A stretch of DNA of 64,000 nt from Setoptus koraiensis (taxonomy: Eukaryota; Arthropoda): assembly GCA_048013815.1 (NCBI GenBank), contig CM106585.1, positions 11,904,001-11,968,000 on the forward strand. Direction: 5' to 3'. This document shows, in pieces, positions 44,250-54,700 of the stretch. Numbering within the stretch: the first letter of the stretch is position 1; every line of letters begins with the position of its first letter. The position numbers and the translations under genes are program-made. The notes beneath the pieces were generated by a model. That model searched no databases. It was not told the DNA's origin and saw only the letters and a list, made by a program, of their open reading frames with translations.

Positions 44250-44299
44250 CTGTTTATTTGAATTGTCTGGCTGTTTGAGATCGTGTATCAATTCGATCC

Positions 44300-44713
44300 A
44301 TGACAATCCAAGAATGCCTCATTACGCTTAGGTCCTTTCGGTTATCGCTTCACCTATTCCCCAATCTAGAACAGTTGCATTTGACTAGGAACATTTATAC
44401 TTTCAATCAGGATGACTTCCAGCATGCTTGTCACTATAAACAAATTCAATGTCTCAAATTAATATTACCCATTCTGTGTAAGCACTACTCAATCTTATCT
44501 TGGTTACTTAACCAATTCGAAGAAATCCAACTGTTACATTTTACCTCAATTAACGGGCTGATTAGTAAGAAGAGGCACCATTATAGACGCCATAGAGAAA
44601 GTGTTGATGAATGGATCTGGAGTGAGAATTTGAGAAGAGATACTCAAAACAACTCTCGCTCAACTCTTGAAGAGGAAGAAGTCTCTGAAGCTTCTTTCAA
44701 TAAATGGAGGTAA
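44300..44713 (+). other. Orphan exon-like ORF, LRR-like
   Basis: A 137-codon frame with spaced leucines (LHLFPNLEQLHLTRNIYTF, CLKLILPIL) resembling one or two leucine-rich repeats, as in F-box/LRR proteins, then a charged tail. The final codons run into TGGAG|GTAAGAG, a good donor. The last about 55 bp are duplicated at 40829-40882. No following exon was identified, so this may be a stranded exon of a broken gene. Confidence 0.35.
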
Positions 44714-45044
44714 GAGCAGATTACGTCACAAATCGTATGATATCTGATAGATATTCTCTCGATATTCGATACAGCCTGCAGATGTTTTGAACGCTAAGAG
44801 ATTGGTGCCTGAAAGACAAGATTCACAGGATCAGATGATTGCGCCCACAAACATATAAGCAGAATGATTGGATTGCTCTCAAAAATTTATCTGCAGCCTC
44901 GTCTATTATAATCGGCCACCATTCATTTGTACAGATGAATGATTCCGATATCACCCGCGATTCCTAGGATTTCTGGAAATGAATCTGGCGTGAGACTCTC
45001 ATAAGCCGCTCTAACAAGCATGCATGTCATCAGTTAAATCGGCG

Positions 45045-47003
45045 TTAGTTTTGGATTTTTTCGACGGCTCTGCTATCGATCTCAGAGCCTCTTTTTTCTT
45101 TTTTTTTCTTCTTTCCGAGCCTCCAATCCCAGGGTCCCAATCCTTTCATAGCTATAGCTTGCCCATAGCGAATTTTCATTGGTTTGCGTGTGGTCCATCT
45201 ATTTGAGGCATGACATTTCGTCAGAAATAGATGAGGAAGATGTTTGTTTTAATTAATGAGTCGAGTGTTCATTCGAAGAGACGAATCAAAACAAATCGTG
45301 CTCAACCACAGGTATGTGATGATGAGGGCAATTCTCTCGAATCAATAAGGAGAAATTAAGGAGAATGGTCCGGAGCGATGTTCCATTTTGTAAATTATTT
45401 CTCTAAAAATAATAAGCATTTATGTCGTTACTTACTCGTTTTTAGCTGGATCGTATGCTTCAACTTTATCCGAATATTCTAAACCTATTCTGTCCGTAAA
45501 ACCTCCAACTGCAAAAATGAGTTGATTCAACACGACCAGACTGAGACCGGCTCTTGCCTCGCACATGGGTGCTATTGGCTCCCATTTATCTTCTCGGGGA
45601 TCGTACCTCTCGCCGGAACTCAGGAGGGTCCTGTCGCCCCGTCCCCCTACGACGTATATGTAGCCGTTGTATGTGACGCATCCGAACAAACTGCGTGCGG
45701 TTGTCATCGGCAAGACGAACTGCCAATGATCGGGGCTATCCAGGCGTTCAACTGATGCAAGAACGTGGTCCCTTTCGGTTTCTCCACCGATAACGTATAT
45801 GCGGTCATTCAGAGTGGCAACACCAAAGTCGTATCTGCGATATTTGGGATATTGAAATTCCAACCAATCATTGGTGAGTGGTCGGTACAATTCAGCGGTC
45901 ATATCACGGTTCTTTTCTGTACCTCCGATGACACATATATTGCCTGCTACTATTGCTGCGGCCGGTTTGCGTCGGGCCGATTTCAGCGGTGGCATGCGCG
46001 TTTTTCTTTTGGAAAATACGTCGTAGCAAGCTATTTTCCTGTGATTCCGGTAGATCCGTGAACTACCAGTAAAGTATATGATATTGTTTGATTCGATAAC
46101 CGTAAGTAGGTTATCTCTCGTAACCATTGGAAGTTCCGTCACCGTCCACTTGTCTTCATTGGGATCATATCTTAGGGTAGGTTTACCTTCTCCGAAGTAA
46201 TACAAACACGTAGGATGAGGGCACTCAAGTGAATAAAATGAGCGAGCATTACATGCGACAAAGCTAGCAGCACGATGATTTTGCGCTTTGATTACGTATT
46301 CTAGACATCGCTGGTTTGATAGGATAATTGGATCACAAGCGACTCTGTCCATTTCCGACGCGCTCATCTCGGTCAGTCTAATTTTTTCAAACAGATCAGC
46401 AAAATGTTCTGACTTGTTGCTGTGAGTGATCCACTTCTTGACAGTCTCAAACACAGCATATTCTGATTCTGCGACCAATCTGTCATCGCCCACGAACTCG
46501 AGCATTTGTTCCACTGACAATAGCGCAAATTGATCGTCCTCCAAATCGGGCAAATTTCTCAAGATGTATCTTTCGGTTGCATGAGTGAGTTCCACAATTT
46601 TGTATCTATCACCAAGGGCAAGTGTATCAACACAATTAGATGGATCTAAATTTTCCACCAGATGATGGATGCATTTTCGCTCTAACGGCCCTATTTGCAT
46701 TATGAGAGCTGCCTCCAATAACTCGAGAACGTTCTCATCGTTTACTTCTGTTTGGTGCGTATAAACATAATCTCTCACCTGTTGAACAATTCCGAATGGT
46801 ATCTGGTGTATGACCGCTTTCGATTCTATTGATTCCTTGTAGCCGCTCGTTAGCATGGATCTGAAATAAGGCGTCGCCGCAGCGAGGACACATCGGTGCG
46901 CCGGGATCGTTTTACCCTCGACCATCAGCGTAAAATCAAATGTCGCCCCGCGTGTGAGAATGTTTTTTCCACATAAATGTCTCAAATCCTTTAGGTTCGT
47001 CAT
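45045..47003 (-). CDS. BTB-Kelch protein, copy B (two exons)
   Basis: Exon 1 (47003-45436) and exon 2 (45198-45045) make 573 residues, with the same domain order as copy A: BTB, BACK, six kelch repeats. As in copy A the apparent TAA is part of GA|GTAAGT, and exon 2 supplies E-W-T-T, RYGQAIAMKGLG and a Lys-rich tail. Differences from copy A lie mostly in the kelch repeats. Copy B has added residues such as FTDRIGL in the last repeat and RGDRTLLSSG in the fifth. A longer frame from 47117 exists, but CAG|GTGAGA just after that ATG looks like a 5'-UTR donor, so MTNLK is preferred. Confidence 0.85.
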
Positions 47004-47422
47004 ATTGAAGCGTTGGTATAATTGCAAAACTATTGGTGGTCTGCAGCAGCACCATTTTCTTCGCTGTTTATATTCGTTTTGTAACAGTTTTTCTGGACAT
47101 CTCACCTGTTCATGCATTCAAGTGACGAGTACACGTGTTTTTCGGCGCGAGCGGACTCATTGACCATTCATTTTTCCCGTTTGAGATCGTGTAGATAGGC
47201 ATTCGCGCCATCGATGGTCACTCGCTCACACCGTATGAGTCACTCGCTCACATCGTGTGAGTCGTCACACTGCAAATCAACGAAAATCCAACAGCGCCGC
47301 TCTAGCGGATACCCAAATAAATTCAGCGGGGGACGAAGTGGACACGCAAGAAGCTGGAGCTCAGCACCGAAAACAGAGACCAAAAGTTCAAAATTATTAT
47401 TCAAAATTATTTCCTTGACCCT
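47004..47422. other. Kelch B 5' flank and spacer
   Basis: Holds the possible noncoding first exon of Kelch B (donor CAG|GTGAGA near 47103) and a tandem GTCACTCGCTCACA(C/T)CGT repeat at about 47217-47262, also present in unit A at 43739-43786. No other gene. Confidence 0.5.
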
Positions 47423-48838
47423 TCATTTAACGTCGTACCTGGAGCTGGAAACTGCCAGCACCATCACGAACCACATGGCTACGAGGGCCGACACAACTAA
47501 CAGGCCGAGAATCGATCCCATCTGAGCGCCCCATGCTACATTTGTGTCAGTGTTGGCGACTCCGCTGCCATAACTGTCCCCAACTAATTTAAATTCATTT
47601 TCGCCCCGTTCCAGGTCACTGTTGATCGATTGATCCAGGGATTTGTCTCCAAACGACACTTTGATATATTTCGCCATTGACCCCACACCCAAACGCTTGA
47701 GTAGCCAACTTTTCAGCCCTGCCGAGTTAGTGTAGCACTGCACATCGTCATCAAATCTGCCGAAATTTTCCTCTTGCTCGTACCTATGAGCTTGTCTCCG
47801 TGTATGACCGTTTTTCTCCCTGACAACATCCAGTGTCACCATTTGCTCGGCCTCTTTGTCCAATTTGAGCGAGCTCTCTTGCTCCAGGTCCAGCTTCGCT
47901 TCAACCACGAGGATACCCTGGCAATATTGCACTGCTCCAATCCATTTTCTCACTATTTCGCTATCGCCTAGCTCGCCATCAATTGTATCGGCACTGTTTC
48001 GAGCAAAATAACCTTTCCAAGCCAATCTGGCGATGGCATAGAGGGCGCTCTGAGCGTACTCATCGATCAATCTGCAAGCTTGTTTTGTTTTGGCGAACTC
48101 GTTGAACACATTCTCAGAATTCATTGTCACACCAATGGATATCTCGGCGTCGTTTCGAGGTTTCAACGAATCAAACACGACGAGATTCTCCACTCTGTCG
48201 GGGACACTTGGTGTATATTTGACAGCTAAAGTGATTAGCTTGCGCACAACAGTGGAAAGATATCTGGCCTTTCCGCCATCAACAGGTTCATCATTTTTTC
48301 CAGATGACAAACTTACGATCCTCTCAATAGCTCTGCTGACCTGGACGTTCTCCTCTGCTAATTGAAGCTTGCCCGTCAGCGTCTTTTTGCACTCCAGAAC
48401 CACTTGTCCGACAAACAATCGAAAAAATGGCATTAACCTGTGCTCTTGTTGGTGCTTGAAATAGCCCCCCGAAGGGCTTGCATTTACTCCGATTTGTCTG
48501 TCGTACTGGAGCAGTTTTTCGGTGAATTCCGGCTCACAAACTGAGTGAATTCTAGACGCTTGCTCAACTAGTTCGCGGAGCACTCTAACATCCATCTGTC
48601 CTTCCACACTTTGCAGGCAAGTATTGATCGCGATTTTCTGTTGTTCCTCCATGGAGTTGTCAGCATTTTCTGGCACCAATCTGCTCGCCAAGTCCAGAAA
48701 ACTAGCTATCGTATCTATTTTCTGGGTCGCTTCAACGCATTGTTCTTTCGTAAGTGTCCCTGTCTCGCCACAGACAGTGCAGATGAATAAAACTAATGCG
48801 CCGAAATTGACTAGACATATCAACAACGAGTTATTCAT
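47423..48838 (-). CDS. Type I membrane protein, unrecognised family (member 1)
   Basis: A 471-residue protein: signal peptide (about 1-24, SLLICLVNFGALVLFICTVCG), a large extracellular part, and one transmembrane helix near the C-terminus (GSILGLLVVSALVAMWFVMVLAV) with only a few residues after it. The ectodomain is mostly helical in appearance. It shares seven cysteine positions and blocks such as ARLAWKGY.ARN, VQYCQGILVVEA and LLQYDRQI with the neighbour at 49654-51123. I recognise no known domain. Expression on the cell surface or in secretory vesicles is inferred from the topology. A third, deleted copy lies at 43930-44249. Confidence 0.7.
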   Translation of the reverse strand: MNNSLLICLVNFGALVLFICTVCGETGTLTKEQCVEATQKIDTIASFLDLASRLVPENADNSMEEQQKIAINTCLQSVEGQMDVRVLRELVEQASRIHSVCEPEFTEKLLQYDRQIGVNASPSGGYFKHQQEHRLMPFFRLFVGQVVLECKKTLTGKLQLAEENVQVSRAIERIVSLSSGKNDEPVDGGKARYLSTVVRKLITLAVKYTPSVPDRVENLVVFDSLKPRNDAEISIGVTMNSENVFNEFAKTKQACRLIDEYAQSALYAIARLAWKGYFARNSADTIDGELGDSEIVRKWIGAVQYCQGILVVEAKLDLEQESSLKLDKEAEQMVTLDVVREKNGHTRRQAHRYEQEENFGRFDDDVQCYTNSAGLKSWLLKRLGVGSMAKYIKVSFGDKSLDQSINSDLERGENEFKLVGDSYGSGVANTDTNVAWGAQMGSILGLLVVSALVAMWFVMVLAVSSSRYDVK

Positions 48839-49653
48839 CTTTCTCTGCGGGATTTTGCTTCGTTCCTAATCAAGATAATCAAATAAAACAAACTCTGGTT
48901 GAATTTCGCTCTAAGGCACCAAGCTGAGCTCAGTAATTCTATCCATGCTTCCTCGAGTATCAGCACAGCTAAGCGTTCTTTCGGCGAATGAATCTAACAC
49001 TTTCTATACTGGATCCAAATCTATTTTTGGTCTAAAACATGAGGACTGCCTAATGTCCTTTTCGAATGTCAATACATGATGGCAACATTTAATATGCTTT
49101 ACTTTTTAAACTATCGGTATCGCAGGGGTCGACTCAATGCACAACAATCTCGCATCGTAAAATAATTGTGATCGCGCCTACGCTTGTCATTGTTTCGAGG
49201 CGCAACTAATGGAATCATCGTCGATTTGGCTCTGACTAACAGTTTTTTCGCCGACCCCATTCAAGCCTTGGAAATTCGGTCGCTGCTTCTCGAACAGACT
49301 TACTTCACCTTACGTCGAAAGGGATGCGGACTTAGACCCGCATCCGATAGCTCTGAACGAATTGACGCAAAAAAAGAGGAGACAGCTTTCAGACAGTTTA
49401 GATCTGGAAACGTCGAAAGCGTGTACTTTCGACTCATCACAACTAATTTTTTCATCTCGAGAGAGATGCAAAATTCAGAACACAGCGCTTGCACGCGGAT
49501 AAATATTCAGATATACTGCGTCAGATATATTTCATTCAGACAGGAGATGTCTCATGAAAACGATATCAGTCTTCTGCCGGTAGTCAATGATCGAAAATCA
49601 GTGCTCGGTGCATCGATCCGCTGCGATTTCGCGCATTTGCCTGCGAACACATC
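48839..49653. other. Spacer between the two membrane-protein paralogues
   Basis: Mixed sequence with presumed promoter of member 1. A plus-strand open stretch (49184-49657) begins only with a TTG and has no recognisable content, so it is not called. Confidence 0.45.
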
Positions 49654-51123
49654 CTAACCCATTTTGTTCCACAAATAACTCAATCCCATGCCAGCGACGA
49701 AAACAAAAAGTATACAACCTATGGCCGCGGCGAAACCAATTCCTATTTCGGCACCTGGTGAGCCACCCAAATATGATACATGATGTGCTGCCATTCCATG
49801 ATGATGGCTAACAAAGTGAGCTGTAGTGTGACTAAAGACACCGCCAGACGCGCCCGAAGTGGCCCCACCAAATCGCACCTCACCTTCCGGATCTTCCAGA
49901 TCATTGAGCATTGTTTGCTTATAAGATTCGTCCATAATTGATAGCTTGACGTTCTTGGCAATCATGCGTTCTTCCTTGCCCAAGCGTCTCGCAAACCAGC
50001 CCCTCAGACCCTCGGAATAAGTGTAACACTTGATGTTTGAGTCAAACTCAGCGACCGTATCGTGGATTTCTTCGTACCTATGCACTGAGCTCTCTTGTTT
50101 GCTGATTGCTCCATTTTGTTGATCTCTGCTTAGCTCAACAGACACAATCTGTTCGTCGTTGAGAATATCATTGAATTTGACCAGACTCTCTTGTTCCAAA
50201 TCTGCTCTGGCCTCAACAATGAGCACACCTTGACAGTATTGCACCGACGTAATCCATTTATGGAGGCGCGCATCACCATCTAATTGTGTCTCTAGTGCGT
50301 CTCCATCATTGCGAGCCATATAGCCCCGCCAGGCAAGTCTTGTTATGCCATAGATGGAACTTTGAGCGTACTTGTCGATCAAATCGCAAGCCTTCCTTGT
50401 CTCTACGAACTCTTCTAGCTTCTGTTCCGAATTCACTATCATTAGCATTTTAATCACTGTGTCCGGCTTGGGTTTCAGCGATTCGATGAGCAACAGATTC
50501 TCCACTTTGGAGAATAACGACAATGATAGCCATGATGCTACTGGCAATTGCTCGAAATTTTCTCCATTTTTGTGTATCTCGGTGTTGCGCGTCGACAGCT
50601 TGAATGTTCTCTCAATGGCTCTGGCCACATCAGCGTTATTTTCTGCCAATTCCAGCTTCTTGGACAACGATCTCTTACATGTCACCGCCACTTGTCCGGC
50701 GAACAGTCTGAAAAAATACAAAAATCTATGCTTGTGTTTGCGCTTCAGATATTTACTACGGCTGACATTGCCTTTGATTTGTCTATCGTATTGCAACAGT
50801 TTGTCGATAAATTGCGGCCCGCAAACGGATCCAATTGTGGAGGCCTCCTCCACCAAACTCCGAAACACTCTGACATCGGTCTGGCCGTCTACACTTCGCA
50901 GACACTTGTTGGCCAGTGTGATCGCCTTATCGTTGAGTTGCGCTTCTGGCGGCACCAATACATTGGCCAGATCTAAAAATCCAGACAAAGTCGGAGATTT
51001 ATTTATTTTCTTGATCTTTTCCACACATCGGCTAACTCCAAAACTGTCACCGTGAGCGAATAAAAATCCACCGAAATAGATCAGGCAAATCAACAGCAAA
51101 CTGTTCATGTTCCTCATTCGCAT
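49654..51123 (-). CDS. Type I membrane protein, unrecognised family (member 2)
   Basis: A 489-residue paralogue of the previous gene. Signal peptide about 1-24 (SLLLICLIYFGGFLFAHG). Shared landmarks are LLQYDRQI, FFRLFAGQV, ARLAWRGYMARND, VQYCQGVLIVEA, IKCYTYSEGL and a C-terminal transmembrane helix (GIGFAAAIGCILFVFVAGMGLSYLW). The stretch before the helix is Gly/His-rich (SHHHGMAAHHVSYLGG), unlike member 1. Overall similarity is well below that of the Kelch pair, so this duplication is older. Function unknown. Confidence 0.7.
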   Translation of the reverse strand: MRMRNMNSLLLICLIYFGGFLFAHGDSFGVSRCVEKIKKINKSPTLSGFLDLANVLVPPEAQLNDKAITLANKCLRSVDGQTDVRVFRSLVEEASTIGSVCGPQFIDKLLQYDRQIKGNVSRSKYLKRKHKHRFLYFFRLFAGQVAVTCKRSLSKKLELAENNADVARAIERTFKLSTRNTEIHKNGENFEQLPVASWLSLSLFSKVENLLLIESLKPKPDTVIKMLMIVNSEQKLEEFVETRKACDLIDKYAQSSIYGITRLAWRGYMARNDGDALETQLDGDARLHKWITSVQYCQGVLIVEARADLEQESLVKFNDILNDEQIVSVELSRDQQNGAISKQESSVHRYEEIHDTVAEFDSNIKCYTYSEGLRGWFARRLGKEERMIAKNVKLSIMDESYKQTMLNDLEDPEGEVRFGGATSGASGGVFSHTTAHFVSHHHGMAAHHVSYLGGSPGAEIGIGFAAAIGCILFVFVAGMGLSYLWNKMG

Positions 51124-51793
51124 GCTGAGAATCTTATCTTAGTCCAGGCGCTCTGTTTTTCGATGATCAATTAGCAAATGTCGGAAACTGTTCTCGGCAT
51201 ATGGATCGTAGAAAGAAGCAGAGGAATGCTCGGAAAATCTATTTGCGATGTGTGTCGCGACCGTGCTTCAGCAAGTTTTTCGAGTGACTATCACAATTTC
51301 AATCGCAAAACACTTCTATTTTTGGATTGGATCAGACCTCCCTGGTCGCTCACTTTTTCGTGCCATTCTTTCGGGTCTTCCGGCAACACATTCAGGCAAC
51401 ACATTCACATGCCGCCAGCTACGACAACATACTAGTATTTCAATATATTTCCCTATTGTGATAAACTCTGGCTCGAGCCAACAACTAATTCTGTCTGGCA
51501 ACGTCAACAATGGATCGCTTTTAGGTGATGTTTATTGTTGATCTAATAATCGCTTCTTTCTATTTTACAATTTATTCGGATATTTTTATGCCTGGCTATC
51601 CAACCAGTGATATTTTATCTATTCGTTCTTGTCCTTGATCTACAATTAGTATCGAAACAGACAATTATTGTCACTAATTCAATTATTATATTTATGTTTA
51701 TTATTGGTTATTGTGTCGCCGTCTATCAGGGTGCTAAACAACAATTTGATCAATTTATTTGTAACATAGACATCGTATTAAGCAATCCATTGA
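51124..51793. other. Intergenic, downstream of Pax3/7
   Basis: No supported gene. TTTATT at 51754-51759 (AATAAA on the minus strand) lies 35-40 bp past the Pax stop codon and is its likely poly(A) signal. Confidence 0.5.
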
Positions 51794-54700
51794 TTAGTTA
51801 GTCCAATAGTAGTTGGAATAATGAGAAGGTATGTAGCTAGGCGGAGTGACCTGCTGTTGGGGCGCCAGCTGATGGTGGTGTTGTTGTTGTTGCAGAGACG
51901 GTTGTTGCTGCTGCTGTTGTTGCTGTTGTTGCTGTTGTGAGTGTTGTTGTTGTTGTTGTGGGTGTTGTTGTTGCTGGTGGTGGTGGTGGTGGTGATTGTG
52001 TGGGAGTGAATTTTGTGCGACACTCGTGGCGGCCTTCCTCTGCCTGGCGCGTCTATTACTGAACCAAATTTGGACCCGATTCTCTGGCAATTGTGTCCTC
52101 TGAGCGAGCTTCTCTCTAACCTCGACATTGGGATATTGTTCGCGCAAAAATTCCTTCTCGAGCTCGTCTATTTGTTTGGGCGTAAATGATGTGCGCGATC
52201 GTCGCTGTTTCGCTTGCTCTCGTTTCTCCCGAGTGCTAAGACCGTCGTTGGTGTTTGTGTCGCTGGCCGTATCATCGGCCTGACCGTTGTCGGTTTCGTC
52301 GTCGCCGGTGGCGTTGTTGTCCGCCAGGGCGAGCGCATCGCCACTGTTGTCCGTGTCATTGTTGACGATGTCACTGTTGCTGTGATTGTGATTGTTGTTG
52401 CTGTTGCTGCTGTTGTGATTATTTTGCTGCCCCTGGTGGCCGTAATCGGCCTGGTCGGCGGCGCCCAACAACAGGTTACCGGCAACAGGTTGCGGGTCAA
52501 GCGGGTGCTGATATGCGGTCGTCGTGGTCGGTTGTTGCTGTTGTGCGCCGGTCAGTTGTTGCGCGCCCGGTTGTTGCTGTTGCGCCGCCAGTAGGTGGTG
52601 CTGCTGATGGTGATGAAGCGGATGGTGCGCGCCCGGGTGAGCGCGCCCGTGGCTGTGGGCATGGTGCAGTTGCTGGTGGTGGTGGTGGTGGTGGTGATAA
52701 AATTGATGGTGATGCTGGTAGCCTATAAAATGTGATTGCCATTTAATGATCGCCATACCAAACGGGCCAATCGATCGGTGCGGATCGCGTCAATCGATCG
52801 GTGCGGATCGGGCCAAACGAAGTGGCGTCGGGACGGCGCAGGCCGGCGACGGGTGCGATGAGAGGAGAGATGGAGGTTAGAGCGAGATTTGAGTGTGTCG
52901 AGATTGAGTGTGCTGTGCTATGCGGTTCGTGCGGATCGAGTGTGTTTGCCGGCTGGGCGCGGCCCGCAGTGTCGGCCCGACCGGCACGGTGTCTAATGGT
53001 CTGTTTGGGCGCTGCCAGCTGACCAGTTGTGTCGCTGGCGGCGGCGCCGCCGCTCGTTGTTTGTGCGCGCTGCTGACACGTTAATTATTCAAATCACGGC
53101 CAACACTGGCCGTGATTTGTGATTTGAATACTCATCATCAGGTAGCAAAGGTGCGTTGGCGTGTTGTCGTGGCTGGCCCGTCAACTGACCAGCGGTCAAT
53201 TGGCGGCTGTAACGGCCGCGCGTGCGTGTGTGTGTGTGTCACCCATGGCTAGTTGGTGCCACTTGCCCACTTGTTTGCTGGCGCTGCTTTGTTTTCGCTG
53301 GCCCGCAACTGTCTTTCGGCGGCCGCGCGCTAATGATCCCAAAGAGAAGCCGTTGCCGCTGCGCTCTGTCCGCTCTGTCCCGTCTGGCCGCTCGCCGGGC
53401 TCGCGGACAAACCAATCGCGACCGGCAGCGGACGAGCGGCCGGTCCGGCGTGTTTGTTGTGTCAGTCGTGGCAGCTCGCGCTGTCCAACAGCCACCAGTA
53501 CAAAGCCAAAAACAACAAACATCCTAGGGGAGAGTTAATCTCCTCAAGGTGAATTCGCCGCCGACTAACTGTACTAATCAACGCGGCTCGGGTGACAGCC
53601 CAGCGCTGTGTACCCTATAGTGCGCATGCTTTATTGTCGGGGCGCTGGGTGCGAGCGGGCCGGCCGCTGCGGCCATCTCCGCGTCGAGCCCCCGCGGTCG
53701 CCTGCGATCACCGGGGCCGGACTCGCGGCCCGACTCGAAGCGCAAGTCGAGCGGCGACCCGAAATCGCGCGAGCGGCCCGAAATCGCGCGAGCGGCCCGA
53801 AATTGCGACCGATGCGACACCGCGTCACGATCTCGGCTGCGGCCTCACCTGTGCCCGGCGCCCCGACAATAAAACATGCGCACTATCCGGCCCGGCAATC
53901 GCAGGCGACCGCGCGTTGGGGCCCGATCTCATCTGGACGCAGCTCGTGGCGTCATATGGCACAGTGCACGGTGGCACATATGGTCTCGTTTATCTGGCCG
54001 CACAATTGTGCCAATGGGCCGCCGGTGCGCGGCGACACTTGTTCACCGTGTGGCCCGTCCAATTAGCGCCCGCGATAGTGTTCCATCAAGTGGTCAGCGA
54101 CCCCTCGTGTCGTTAAGCGGCGAACGTTCATTAAGATTTGTGACAGTGTTCTGGTTGAGTGGGCCTTTTGGGTCAGCGGACGGGCTGGACATGTTGCAGT
54201 GATAAACACTTTAATTAGCGCCGGGCCAGCCGGCCCGTTCGGCCGCACATTCGGGCCGAACGGGCGCGACAAATGATCGCGTTATAGGCGCTAATCTGTC
54301 GTGTTCTCACGCGCATTGTTTCTCGTTGTCGTGGCGAGCGTGCGACTGGCCAGAGGCCAAATAAACTAGATCTGGGGCTGCGTCGAAGCGTCGAGCGTCG
54401 AAGGTTCGAGCGTCGAAGAATCGAAGCAGCGCAAAATCGAACGCCGAACGCCGAACGCCGAGAAGTCGAACGCCGAACGAAGCAGCGAAGAGCTGATTGA
54501 GTGGACGATGATTTACTTGTTGTCACTACTGTTTTGCGTGCCGGTTGCACCCAATTCGAGCCGGCTCTCGACCGTCTCAACGGTCGAGCGAGCGGAGCGC
54601 CCGCGAGGGCGACCTTTCGACCGCTTGGGCCGACGCGTCGCGTCCAAACAGACAGATTGGCCCAAATCGGTTGCCGGCGGCCCGAAATAAACACCTTGTT

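Larger units (their letters stand above)
44658..47616. repeat. Segmental duplication, unit B
   Basis: Partner of unit A. It lacks the RINT1-derived insert and is followed by the complete membrane-protein gene, so B is likely closer to the original arrangement. Confidence 0.85.

Noticed and set aside
47004-47117. N-terminal extension of Kelch B (38 extra codons)
   Set aside because: The extra segment contains CAG|GTGAGA right after its ATG and is out of frame in copy A, so it is more likely a 5'-UTR exon and intron.
49184-49657. 157-codon plus-strand ORF between the membrane-protein genes
   Set aside because: It begins at TTG, its first ATG is two thirds of the way in, and no domain or splice context supports it.
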